Below are positions 6,727-13,491 of a DNA stretch of 20,537 nucleotides, piece by piece (position 1 is the first letter of the stretch; each line of letters starts with the position of its first letter). This DNA comes from a virus: the IMG/VR virus record IMGVR_UViG_3300046751_000094, positions 1 to 20,537 of that record; one strand, written 5' to 3'. The notes under the pieces were generated by a model. It searched no databases. It was not told the origin of the DNA and was given only the letters and a program-made list of their open reading frames with translations. Position numbers and translations under genes: made by a program.

Positions 6727-7161
6727 TTAAGCCTCCGTATAGAGCGAACCAACTTTGGATAAACCAAGGCGCTCATAAAATTTATCTTTCCGCTCACCAT
6801 CCCCCGAATAGACATGGCCCAACTTTATTTTGAACTGCGCTTCTTTTGCAATTCGCATAAAACTCTTGATCAACTTTGCCGCGATATTTGACCTTCTATG
6901 TTCTTTATAGACAAAAAACCACATATCAGCCAAATATTTTTCTTTAGACCACCAATCAGACGTTTCCACGCCTGCGATAGATCCAGCTATTTTACCGTTT
7001 ACATCAAAAACAATAACAACACCTTTGTGTAGGGCATTGTTTATTGCTGACGTTAATTTTTCAGAGTCGATTGGTGACGTGCCTTCAATAGTTTCTGAAT
7101 GCATGACGTTTAGCATCATGTATATTTCAGAAAGATCTTCGACTGTCGCCAATCTTATCAT
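6727..7161 (-). CDS. GNAT-family acetyltransferase (144 aa)
   Basis: The length and layout are those of a single GNAT domain: it starts IRLATVEDLSEIYMML (strand 1 and helix 1), has a central VVIVFDVNGKIAGSIAG hairpin, then motif A at about 81-101 (WFFVYKEHRRSNIAAKLI) and motif B with KFYERLGLSKVG (127-138), which carries the usual Tyr (Y129). The acetyl-CoA pyrophosphate loop, normally Q/R-x-x-G-x-G/A, reads RRSNIA here, so the usual Gly is Asn. Binding may therefore be altered but is not excluded. It lies inside the internal virion gene block, coupled by TAATG to the upstream gene. GNAT-like proteins are annotated at the same place in T7-like and other marine podoviruses. The acceptor is unknown. 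Confidence 0.8.
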   Translation of the reverse strand: MIRLATVEDLSEIYMMLNVMHSETIEGTSPIDSEKLTSAINNALHKGVVIVFDVNGKIAGSIAGVETSDWWSKEKYLADMWFFVYKEHRRSNIAAKLIKSFMRIAKEAQFKIKLGHVYSGDGERKDKFYERLGLSKVGSLYTEA

Positions 7162-7523
7162 TACGCCATTCCGCTTAATGCACCCATTTGTGGCCCAGCT
7201 TGTTGCGCTCTTGGCGCTGATCCAGCTTGACCGCTTTGTGCGATTGCTTCCATCAATGCGCCCAGTTCAGGTAACAGCATGAGAAGTGCTTTTGCAGCTT
7301 CGGGTGTAATTGCACGATCCAATTCAGCCAGTTGTTCTTCTGTCATGGCTCCAAGACGTGAAACCAAAACTGCTGCCAGTTGTGAAGATGGCCTCATAAT
7401 GTTTTGTTTTGCTGCGCCTAGTGTTGCTTCATCTACAGGCGATCCACCTTGCTGACGTGGCATGTTTGCCCCAGCCATGTCTGGCATGGGAGGCTGTTGG
7501 TTCATTTTTGGTTCTCTTGCCAT
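7161..7523 (-). CDS. Small Met/Gln/Pro-rich virion-region protein (120 aa)
   Basis: The ATG has AAGGAG at good distance. The N-terminal third is low complexity and rich in Met, Pro, Gln and Gly (MNQQPPMPDMAGANMPRQQ). The middle (about 45-95) is helical: AAVLVSRLGAMTEEQLAELD, then a leucine- and methionine-rich LLMLLPELGALMEAIAQ helix. The end is again Gly/Gln-rich. I do not recognise a named family, but short proteins with a disordered start and a TEEQLAELDRAITPE-like helix pair are common beside internal virion genes in marine podoviruses. It overlaps the GNAT start (TAATG). A structural or chaperone role is inferred from position only. Confidence 0.6.
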   Translation of the reverse strand: MAREPKMNQQPPMPDMAGANMPRQQGGSPVDEATLGAAKQNIMRPSSQLAAVLVSRLGAMTEEQLAELDRAITPEAAKALLMLLPELGALMEAIAQSGQAGSAPRAQQAGPQMGALSGMA

Positions 7524-7535
7524 GATTGGCTCCTT

Positions 7536-8414
7536 TTATATAAATTTAGACAGGAAGCGAACTACTTTACCACTGCCCGGTATAATTGCATCTGCCACAT
7601 AAGAAAGAACAGCAGTTTTACCCGCATCTTTCGCAGCATCCATTGGATCTGCGCCCATTGCTACCTGAGTGATAAAGTCTGCCCCTGCCGCGTAGCCAGT
7701 AATTTTTAAGTTTGCCATACCAGCATCTGTAGTTGGGTTTAAACGTCCTAACAGCCTATCTGAATAATTTGTGGACTGAATTAATCCTTCACCTATGGCT
7801 GGATTTGCAGAACCTGTAGCCATCATGCTTTGTCCAGCAGCTACAGCCTGTGCTGGTTCATTATTTTTATTTAAGAAGCTAAGTGGATTTACAGCATCAA
7901 ACCCTGCCGCAAATGCTGTTTCTGGGGCCGCTCCACCAACCATCGCAGCGCCAAAGGCAGATCCAGCAGCAGCACCAGTAGCGCCACCAAGTTTTTGGCC
8001 CATGCGCTCCATCTGAGCCATTTGCAATGCCTGATCAGCACTCATGCCATGCTCTGCCTCAAACTCTTGCCTAATTGTCTCCAACTCTTCTGGAGACATC
8101 ATATTGTCATCAGCAGGATCATAGGTGTATGTGCCTGTCTGTTGCGCCTCTATGAACTGAAACATTGGCATATACTTAGTGCCATAAATCTTTTGCATCT
8201 CACCCAAAGCAAGTCCGGGGTCGCGTGTCTTCATTTCAATGGTAGGCAAAGTAATTGTGCCATCTTCATTAGTAACGCCAGAAGGAATAACGCTGCCACC
8301 TACGTTAGCCAAAGCCCCAATGTTTGGAGCCAAATTGGGAATTAAACTAGCGCCCACACCGCCTATGTTTGACGTGTTGATGAGTTGTCCATCAGCGCCC
8401 ATAACTACAGCCAT
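7536..8414 (-). CDS. Gly/Ala-rich putative internal virion protein (292 aa)
   Basis: ATG overlaps the previous stop and is preceded by GGAGGT. The first 50 residues are glycine- and asparagine-rich low complexity. Residues about 60-100 contain RDPGLALGEMQKIYGTKY, and 107-140 form an acidic-to-amphipathic helix. Residues 142-172 are a small-residue hydrophobic stretch (GGATGAAAGSAFGAAMVGG) that could insert in a membrane, and the C-terminus (TAVLSYVADAIIPGSGK) is similar. Such glycine-zipper segments are frequent in podovirus ejection proteins that must refold in the host envelope. I do not recognise a named family. Its position, first of the internal virion block after two small structural genes, supports a virion role. 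Confidence 0.6.
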   Translation of the reverse strand: MAVVMGADGQLINTSNIGGVGASLIPNLAPNIGALANVGGSVIPSGVTNEDGTITLPTIEMKTRDPGLALGEMQKIYGTKYMPMFQFIEAQQTGTYTYDPADDNMMSPEELETIRQEFEAEHGMSADQALQMAQMERMGQKLGGATGAAAGSAFGAAMVGGAAPETAFAAGFDAVNPLSFLNKNNEPAQAVAAGQSMMATGSANPAIGEGLIQSTNYSDRLLGRLNPTTDAGMANLKITGYAAGADFITQVAMGADPMDAAKDAGKTAVLSYVADAIIPGSGKVVRFLSKFI

Positions 8415-8737
8415 TAGGTTACCTCCAAAAAACTTGCCACAACATGCAAGCGATCTGCCGTTGCTGCTGTCACTTTTACAATTTCATTTTCCTGAACCAC
8501 AAGGGGGGCTGTTAAAAGCTCCTCTGTCGCAGGCCCAGATATTGCTTTCACACTGTACACGCAAAACAGGTTGCTGTCAGCATCTGTTATTGTCACGGTT
8601 ATTGTGTCGTTATGTGCGCTGTCATTGCACACCAAAAATGACTTAAAAATAGCAGTAGTAGCGCCCGGACAAGTATACAGCGTTGTGGCAGTTGCCGCTG
8701 TTAAATCTAATTTTGCGTTTTTATAATTGTTTGCCAT
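8414..8737 (-). CDS. Small phage structural protein, beta-rich (107 aa)
   Basis: An in-frame ATG 15 bases upstream exists, but the ATG at 8737 overlaps the previous stop (TAATG) and gives the start MANNYKNAKLDLT that I know from this family. The protein is beta-rich and follows a recognisable pattern: LDLTAATATTLYTCPGATTA, then SFLVCNDSAHNDTITVTITD, then APLVVQENEIVKVTAATADR, ending LHVVASFLE. Similar 100-110-aa proteins are common in marine phage structural modules and are likely virion or tail surface proteins. Exact function is unknown. It is translated in a chain with the flanking genes. Confidence 0.65.
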   Translation of the reverse strand: MANNYKNAKLDLTAATATTLYTCPGATTAIFKSFLVCNDSAHNDTITVTITDADSNLFCVYSVKAISGPATEELLTAPLVVQENEIVKVTAATADRLHVVASFLEVT

Positions 8738-8925
8738 TACGCCATAAACCACGCTGTAGCTTCGGCCTGCTCAACTGCTGCCGTCAAACCAATAGACGCA
8801 GCAAAATATGTGGCTTGCTTTTCAAGTTCGAGTGTATTGGTTAAGCGAGCCATATAACCCTGATTATAATCTTCAGGAGGCGCTGGTAGCCTTAAAACAG
8901 CAAGGCCAGTTCCTGTTCTACTCAT
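8737..8925 (-). CDS. Small conserved phage protein (62 aa)
   Basis: The ATG overlaps the stop of the tail stabilisation gene (ATGA). The sequence LRLPAPPEDYNQGYMARLTN is a signature I know from short phage proteins that follow tail genes (LPxPPxxYxxxYMxxL), with a helical second half (TLELEKQATYFAASIG). No enzyme motif and no clear membrane segment are present. It is probably a structural accessory or chaperone of the tail knob, inferred from the constant position between the stabilisation protein and the beta-rich 107-aa protein. Confidence 0.6.
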   Translation of the reverse strand: MSRTGTGLAVLRLPAPPEDYNQGYMARLTNTLELEKQATYFAASIGLTAAVEQAEATAWFMA

Positions 8926-11045
8926 CTCAAACCGTCCACTCTTGTATTGATCCTAAAGTCTCCTAATGACCAATCATCTTGCGTTCCTGTAGTTTGGAAC
9001 TTTACACTTATCTGCCGACCTTTTGCGCGCACACTGACCTTTTCTGTCGATTGGGTCATTGCAAATGGGCCTTTGGTTGTTTCAGGCGCAGATGGATATT
9101 TGCGCGTGTTTAAATAAAGATCCATAGACGTGCTTGCCGACATATCTACGTTTGGCACAATTTTATCCACCATGTAAAGGTTTTCACCTTCAGCCGTGAT
9201 TTCACGCGGTGACGTTTCGATGTATGCATTCATCGCTGAACCATTGGCACTTGTGCCTGTTTCATGGTTGTACAGATATCCGCTTGGATCAAATGCGTAT
9301 GGATTATCTCTTACGCCAAAGCTGTCATGCCAAGTAGTGCGATCCATTGTGCCAATCGACCATGCGCCTTCGACATAGTTATATGTAACGTAGCTGTCAT
9401 TTTCTGGATTGATTGTGCCTGCCGTATTATCGTTGCTGACATACCACCAAGTTATTTCTTTGAATTTCTTATTGTGGCCAACCACAACTTTATCGATGTA
9501 GCGTTCCTGCATTCGATCAAAGACAAAATACTTCACTGGGCATGGCAGCTCTTTTACAATGCCGTCATATAAGAAGAAGTTTCGCTTTCCCATCCAGAAG
9601 ACATTGCCATCGATACTAATCATTGTGTTTAGACCAGCCGCTCCAGCGTCTGTGGCAAGCAGTCGGAATGAGAAGATAAACGGCGCACCCACAAAGGTCA
9701 TGCCGTATATGGCTTCATCTGTGGATATAATGGTTTCTTCACGCGCTGAAACCATCGATACGATCTTTGTACCAACTTGCAGGCGCTGATCGCCAGCAGT
9801 GTTTAGCGCAGTTGGGCCAAACTTGGTAAAGTCTTCCTGAGTTGACCAACGAATGAGCATGTCATCTACATCGCCCTGACCATCTGCCGCGTAAGCCTGA
9901 CAGCCACCAGCAATGAAATGCCGATCTGGGAATGACACTGTAGTAACACGCGCCACAGATGGAACGCTTTCAGCTCCAGCCAAAGAAGAGGCCAGAACAG
10001 CCCGATTGCCAATGCCGCCTGATGTATCCCAATAGTATATCGCACCGCCGCGAATAGTGGCAATAAGATCCTCGCCCCATAGGTTTAGGTTCCATGAGCT
10101 ATTGTCGAGGGCAACGTCTGCATTTGCGATAGAACGTGGATTGCCCCAAGCCTCATTACCCCAGCCGCCAACGCCCCAACCAAGTGCTGGATCTGAGCTT
10201 TGCGCTCCAAGCCCAGCCGCATTGCCGATCAGGTATTTGATTGTGACAGCGTTGCCACCGCCTGCTGCGACTGTTGATGTCGCGTCTGTTGGCACAGTTA
10301 TGGTGTAAGTATTGGGCGTTAAGACTGTTACTTGGTAGCCATAGTAATCATTGATTTCATCAGCCGTAATGCCACCGATTGCAGCAGATCCGCTGATCGC
10401 CACCCAGTCGCCAGTCAATGCGCCATGCGCTTCGTCTGTAACTGTAATGACTGCGCTGCCAGATGTGGTTGACAGTGGGTTTATAAGAGCCTGAGTAACA
10501 GCAGAGCCATCTGCGTGTGTTGCAGCAGAAGTTCCGTTTGTGCCTCTTGTGCAGCCTGTCAGAGTGAGTGTGCTAATACCTGTATAAGTGATGATTTCAC
10601 TATCGATTAGAACGGCTCCAGTGGCCGTTAATCCAGTAACGCTTGCCAAATCGATTTCTGTTTCTGTAGCATCCAACGCTTCTGTTGTAGTGGTGGCAGT
10701 GTTTGACACGTCACGCAGTGGCGTAATGTCATAAAGAGCGCCATTCTCAAGTATAAATAGGTGATTGTGTGTGCCAATCGCCATGTAATCTTCGCCAGTA
10801 GTAATTGCTCTCCAGAACGCAGTCTTTCTGGCAATACCAGTTAGAGTCACATAATTTTGAGTGATTGTTCCACTTGGGTCTAATCCAAGCATTCCATCGT
10901 TTTGCCAGCCGCCGATCTTAGTAGGGTATCCATTGCGAAAGCGAACTAAATTTCCATCAACCCAGAATGGGCCATTTTTACCAGCAGCATATTCTGTAAT
11001 GTCTTTGACAATACCGGGATCATATTTAAGAAGCTGTAAAGGCAT
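8922..11045 (-). CDS. Tail (packaged DNA) stabilisation protein, P22 gp10-like (707 aa)
   Basis: The start MPLQLLKYDPGIVKDITEYA followed by WVDGNLVRFRNGYPTKIGGW is typical of the phage stabilisation proteins that form the tail nozzle below the portal and adaptor. The C-terminal half continues the family pattern with VFWMGKRNFFLYDG (around residue 480), HNKKFKEITWWYVSND and VTYNYVEGAWSIG, consistent with a beta-propeller. Residues about 115-185 look like an inserted small beta domain (IITYTGISTLTLTGCTRGTN), followed by another (about 195-260, LTGDWVAISGSAAIGG). At 289-302 there is a Trp-Gly motif (GWGVGGWGNEAWGN). Length is above the roughly 470 aa of P22 gp10, explained by these insertions. 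It lies just downstream of the endolysin gene. Confidence 0.75.
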   Translation of the reverse strand: MPLQLLKYDPGIVKDITEYAAGKNGPFWVDGNLVRFRNGYPTKIGGWQNDGMLGLDPSGTITQNYVTLTGIARKTAFWRAITTGEDYMAIGTHNHLFILENGALYDITPLRDVSNTATTTTEALDATETEIDLASVTGLTATGAVLIDSEIITYTGISTLTLTGCTRGTNGTSAATHADGSAVTQALINPLSTTSGSAVITVTDEAHGALTGDWVAISGSAAIGGITADEINDYYGYQVTVLTPNTYTITVPTDATSTVAAGGGNAVTIKYLIGNAAGLGAQSSDPALGWGVGGWGNEAWGNPRSIANADVALDNSSWNLNLWGEDLIATIRGGAIYYWDTSGGIGNRAVLASSLAGAESVPSVARVTTVSFPDRHFIAGGCQAYAADGQGDVDDMLIRWSTQEDFTKFGPTALNTAGDQRLQVGTKIVSMVSAREETIISTDEAIYGMTFVGAPFIFSFRLLATDAGAAGLNTMISIDGNVFWMGKRNFFLYDGIVKELPCPVKYFVFDRMQERYIDKVVVGHNKKFKEITWWYVSNDNTAGTINPENDSYVTYNYVEGAWSIGTMDRTTWHDSFGVRDNPYAFDPSGYLYNHETGTSANGSAMNAYIETSPREITAEGENLYMVDKIVPNVDMSASTSMDLYLNTRKYPSAPETTKGPFAMTQSTEKVSVRAKGRQISVKFQTTGTQDDWSLGDFRINTRVDGLR

Positions 11046-11048
11046 TTA

Positions 11049-11684
11049 TTACTTCACCCATTCATATACTTTTTTAGTTTCTTTTATGCGATGATCTAAA
11101 CCTGTATGGCCACCGTTAATCTTTTTAGTCAGGCGCTTGATTGCATCATCATTAACACCTTCATCGCATATTTTCCATAGATTGTTTTTGTTGAAAAACC
11201 AGATGGCTGTATCCATCGCATAGTCTTCTTCCAACAACATTGGATTGCTTAAAACATCTGGAACGCGCATATCTGATGCAAAGGATCTGACGTTGTTATA
11301 CCCGGTCAATTGGATAAATCCGCGACCAATATATAGGCTGGCTTTTTCTTTGGTGTCGTTTCCAAGTTTGTAGTTTTTGCCACGATTTTCATCAAAATAC
11401 ACCAGCTCTGCTAGTGCCTTTGGGTTTCTAGAATATGGCTTTGCGCTTTCTTCAGTTGGAAATCTTTTAGGCCAAACGCGCATCATGGCCTCTACAGAAT
11501 AGTTTAGATTTTCGCGTGTCAGTTTAAAAGATCCACTTTCATGGATAACTTGACCTAGCAAATGCGCTCCACGCTCTGGTGACAGCTCATAATACTTTAC
11601 AATGCCACGCGCTGTGTTTGGGCCGAATGCCCCATCTGGTGAACATCCACATTTTTCTTGAAGTATTTTTAGTGCGTTGCTCAT
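11049..11684 (-). CDS. Endolysin, GH19 chitinase-type with N-terminal peptidoglycan-binding motif (211 aa)
   Basis: Degrades peptidoglycan at the end of infection by cutting the glycan chain. Residues 5-30 carry a peptidoglycan-binding pattern (ALKILQEKCGCSPDGAFGPN). The GH19 domain follows: the catalytic-Glu motif QVIHESGSFK with E49, ENLNYS (58-63, E58), and the substrate-cleft motif YIGRGFIQLTGYNN (118-131). The frame is open 58 codons further upstream, but the ATG at 11684 has AGGAAG just before it, lies one base after the holin stop, and gives the usual length of about 210 aa. There is no signal peptide, so release needs the holin encoded just upstream. Confidence 0.9.
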   Translation of the reverse strand: MSNALKILQEKCGCSPDGAFGPNTARGIVKYYELSPERGAHLLGQVIHESGSFKLTRENLNYSVEAMMRVWPKRFPTEESAKPYSRNPKALAELVYFDENRGKNYKLGNDTKEKASLYIGRGFIQLTGYNNVRSFASDMRVPDVLSNPMLLEEDYAMDTAIWFFNKNNLWKICDEGVNDDAIKRLTKKINGGHTGLDHRIKETKKVYEWVK

Positions 11685-11685
11685 G

Positions 11686-12075
11686 TTACTTCCTCTTAAA
11701 AAATGCTGTAGCCCCACGCACACCGAAACTGGCTGAAATTGCAATTCCAAGGCTGTAAAAATACCAGTCCGGCGCTTTTGAAAGCTGCTCAAATCCACGA
11801 TCAACCCAGCCTTCAGCACCGGGAATAAACGCCAATACAAGCGGGATCGACAGGACAATTACGAACCATTCGTCTTTCCAGCTAGACTTAGCACCCTCTG
11901 CCATGATGCGTTCCCAATCGGCAACGCTAGTCTTCTCAGAAAGAAGTATCTGGGCCTTCGCTTTTGCCTCAGTTAGCTTTAACTCTGCTTCGGCGGCGGT
12001 TTTGTCTGCCTTACCTTGCAACCATGATCCAGCAAGATTAGCTATTGGTCCTAATGCAGCAGTAAAGATACTCAT
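11686..12075 (-). CDS. Holin, 3TM / gene transfer agent-type (129 aa)
   Basis: The N-terminal half is an Ala-rich amphipathic helix (MSIFTAALGPIANLAGSWLQ, then KTAAEAELKLTEAKAKAQ). Two hydrophobic segments follow, WFVIVLSIPLVLAFIPGAEGW (about 70-90, allowing for its edges) and YFYSLGIAISASFGVRGATA (about 105-124). The KDEW...IP..L.FIP...WYFYSLG...ASFGVRG pattern is the one I associate with 3TM-type phage and gene transfer agent holins. It would form membrane lesions that let the endolysin reach the wall. The start overlaps the previous stop (ATGA) and its own stop is one base from the endolysin start, the classic holin-endolysin pair. Confidence 0.75.
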   Translation of the reverse strand: MSIFTAALGPIANLAGSWLQGKADKTAAEAELKLTEAKAKAQILLSEKTSVADWERIMAEGAKSSWKDEWFVIVLSIPLVLAFIPGAEGWVDRGFEQLSKAPDWYFYSLGIAISASFGVRGATAFFKRK

Positions 12076-12260
12076 TTCTCAGACCCCAACCAAACGGCAA
12101 ACGCGCCCGTCATGGCCCCAGAGCAAATCGAAATCATTGCGGATTGTTGCGTTGACAAATCGTCAAGGCTCATCCCCCACTCCAAAACGCGTATATACAT
12201 GATCGTCATCACCAGCATCATAAGACGCGGCATAATCTTCCAAGCCAGTATTTTTTCCAT
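12072..12260 (-). CDS. Small two-helix membrane protein, possible second holin (62 aa)
   Basis: Two hydrophobic helices are visible: IMPRLMMLVMTIMYIRVLEW (about 9-28) and a C-terminal one (SAMISICSGAMTGAFAVWLG, 40-59), joined by a short polar turn with STQQ. The pattern MPRLMMLVMT...STQQSA...GAMTGAFAVW recurs in small proteins of cyanophages and alphaproteobacterial phages beside lysis genes. GAGGT lies 5 bases before the ATG, and the stop overlaps the holin start (ATGA). It could be a holin, an antiholin, or part of a two-component holin with the 129-aa protein. The topology is clear, the role is inferred from position. Confidence 0.65.
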   Translation of the reverse strand: MEKILAWKIMPRLMMLVMTIMYIRVLEWGMSLDDLSTQQSAMISICSGAMTGAFAVWLGSEK

Positions 12261-12261
12261 G

Positions 12262-12486
12262 TCAAACCTCTATGTTTAACTTCGTTCCTTGCGGCCTATC
12301 CGCTGTTGTCTTGCGCCCAAACCTATCATAACTTTGCTGTAAGTCCAATCTTTGCTTCTGGAGCGCCTCTAAGTGGCTGTGGTTGGCTCTATGCTCTTTC
12401 TCCACCCTCTGCTCTACTAAATGCGTTTCTATGCGCTCACGCGCCCTTGTTTGGGCGTGTATGTCGCTGCCTACGTTGAAAGGCAT
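12262..12486 (-). CDS. Small charged coiled-coil phage protein (74 aa)
   Basis: Two starts are possible: GTG at 12516 (84 aa, preceded by GAGG) and ATG at 12486 (74 aa, MPFNVGSDIHAQTRARERI, preceded by CAGGTG). I prefer the ATG because the GTG overlaps the small ORF upstream by 8 bases while the ATG leaves room for its own site. The protein is a single highly charged helix (RARERIETHLVEQRVEKEHR, then EALQKQRLDLQQSYDRFG) with no membrane segment. I know similar proteins starting with FNVGSDI from marine phage lysis regions. The role is unknown; a spanin-like or fibre-associated role cannot be decided. Confidence 0.55.
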   Translation of the reverse strand: MPFNVGSDIHAQTRARERIETHLVEQRVEKEHRANHSHLEALQKQRLDLQQSYDRFGRKTTADRPQGTKLNIEV

Positions 12487-12508
12487 GTTGCTTACACCTG
12501 TCAGACCA

Positions 12509-12631
12509 TCAGCCACAGCCGCCTCGTTCTATAACCCACTCCGCTATTAATCGACTATGCGTAATAATCACAATCTTGCCTCGATCATCATATACAATCC
12601 ATCGCATCCTACTTACTTGTACTAACTTCAC
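12509..12631 (-). CDS. Small ORF of 40 codons with GTG start
   Basis: Found by reading the gap between two genes. The GTG overlaps the stop of the 155-aa gene as GTGA, and the frame runs to a TGA at 12511-12509. The product has MRWIVYDDRGKIVIITHSRL at its core and ends AEWVIERGGCG. The pattern of an aromatic strand, a DxxGKIVIIT hairpin and a following helix is that of a small folded beta-beta-alpha unit, and I recall similar short phage proteins. An internal ATG (codon 9) is an alternative start. The exact stop-start overlap and lack of other content in the gap support it. The function is unknown. Confidence 0.5.
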   Translation of the reverse strand: MKLVQVSRMRWIVYDDRGKIVIITHSRLIAEWVIERGGCG

Positions 12632-13095
12632 CCATTCGCCAACTTATCTACCCCCCATACCATAGCCGCAGTTCCAGCCAAGAAAATTGTAACTCCTAAC
12701 GCCAATGAAATACCCCAGAACAATCTGTCTCTAGCAGCAGCTTGGGCTTCTAATGCTTCTTTCTGACGTTTTCTAGCTTCGGCTTGCTCACGCACCACAA
12801 GATCCCACATGCCCGGTGGTCCATATAAGCGGCAATGGCTGCGAAGGGTTTCCATAGCTTCTTTGTGGGCCATTTTAGCCTGTGCTATGGCAAAGCCTTC
12901 TTCCTCACTGGAGGTTAGCCTTCCAAGTGGCCCTTTATGTTTGCCAGATTCTGCAATAGCTATATCGGCTTCTAGCTTTGCCAATTTTCCAAAATGCGGC
13001 AGAATAGAGTTCATATCCTTGCCTGCTTGAACGGCACTACTAATGCCACCCGCTATTTTAGTGACGGCTCCTGCTAAAGCTAAGACTTCTATCAT
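12628..13095 (-). CDS. Membrane-anchored helical phage protein (155 aa)
   Basis: ATG overlaps the upstream small ORF's stop (ATGA). The N-terminus (VLALAGAVTKIAGGISSAVQ) is a hydrophobic or amphipathic helix. A long helical region follows (LAKLEADIAIAESGKHKG, then SSEEEGFAIAQAKMAHKEAM) and a short conserved-looking turn with RLYGPPGMWDLVVREQAEAR. The C-terminus has a clear membrane helix (ISLALGVTIFLAGTAAMVWG, about 128-148). I have seen this arrangement in marine podoviruses and pelagiphages, always as a hypothetical protein near tail fibre or lysis genes. It may belong to the lysis set or be a virion protein with a membrane anchor; the sequence does not decide. Confidence 0.65.
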   Translation of the reverse strand: MIEVLALAGAVTKIAGGISSAVQAGKDMNSILPHFGKLAKLEADIAIAESGKHKGPLGRLTSSEEEGFAIAQAKMAHKEAMETLRSHCRLYGPPGMWDLVVREQAEARKRQKEALEAQAAARDRLFWGISLALGVTIFLAGTAAMVWGVDKLANG

Positions 13096-13256
13096 GTTTC
13101 ACGAAAGCTCCTTGGACAGTAAGAGTCAGGATCAACTCGATAAACACGTTTGTTATACATGCCGTCACATTGATAGTGACAGGCTTTGTAGAACCAACTG
13201 CCGTAGCCGTTTATGAACACATGCCCGTACCCTATGAATACGAGCGTGCAAAGCAT
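13092..13256 (-). CDS. Small Cys-containing ORF of 54 codons
   Basis: Found by reading the 160-bp gap between two genes. The ATG lies one base after the upstream stop (TAACATG) with GGAG 7 bases before it, and the TGA overlaps the next start as ATGA. The product starts MLCTLVFIGYGHVFINGYG, then has FYKACHYQCDG and YCPRS, so four Cys at 3, 26, 30 and 47. The CxxxC...YCP arrangement with aromatic residues is a pattern I know from short conserved phage proteins. The first 19 residues are hydrophobic but lack a basic start, so export is uncertain. The double coupling makes it a likely real gene. Function is unknown. Confidence 0.65.
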   Translation of the reverse strand: MLCTLVFIGYGHVFINGYGSWFYKACHYQCDGMYNKRVYRVDPDSYCPRSFRET

Positions 13257-13257
13257 G

Positions 13258-13491
13258 TTACCGCTCCATTAAGCGGTCTATTTTTTCTTCGATCCGATCA
13301 AACCGTGCGACGATTTGATTCATAACAGCAGAGCTATCAGTCTTTGTGACATACTCTTTTGCCATTTCTTCCCTTGTTTTATTCAAAAGAATTTGAACGC
13401 GCCCAAGTTCAGCGTGTTGTGTTTTTATCCACCAACCTAAACCACCGATTGCAGTGGTTAAGCCTAAGTTTATGAGCGCGTTCATTTCCAT
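13258..13491 (-). CDS. Single-pass membrane protein with C-terminal coiled coil (77 aa)
   Basis: The ATG overlaps the previous stop (TAATG). An N-terminal hydrophobic segment (MNALINLGLTTAIGGLGWWI, residues 3-22) is followed by a charged helical tail (RVQILLNKTREEMAKEYVTK, then QIVARFDRIEEKIDRLMER). This is the layout of XhlA/hemolysin-like or inner-membrane spanin-like phage proteins. Its place a few genes before the holin and endolysin supports a lysis role. However, no partner lipoprotein with a lipobox is seen downstream, so the spanin call is not secure. It could also anchor a virion or takeover function at the membrane. Confidence 0.65.
   Translation of the reverse strand: MEMNALINLGLTTAIGGLGWWIKTQHAELGRVQILLNKTREEMAKEYVTKTDSSAVMNQIVARFDRIEEKIDRLMER

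Noticed and set aside
11685-11858. N-terminal extension of the endolysin by 58 codons
   Set aside because: It overlaps the holin gene in another frame, and the ATG at 11684 has a good ribosome binding site and gives the normal family start.
13164-13180. GTCAC-N7-GTGAC inverted repeat
   Set aside because: It lies within the 54-codon ORF, has short arms, and does not match the spacing of the dyads at 5-16 and 737-748. Chance is likely.
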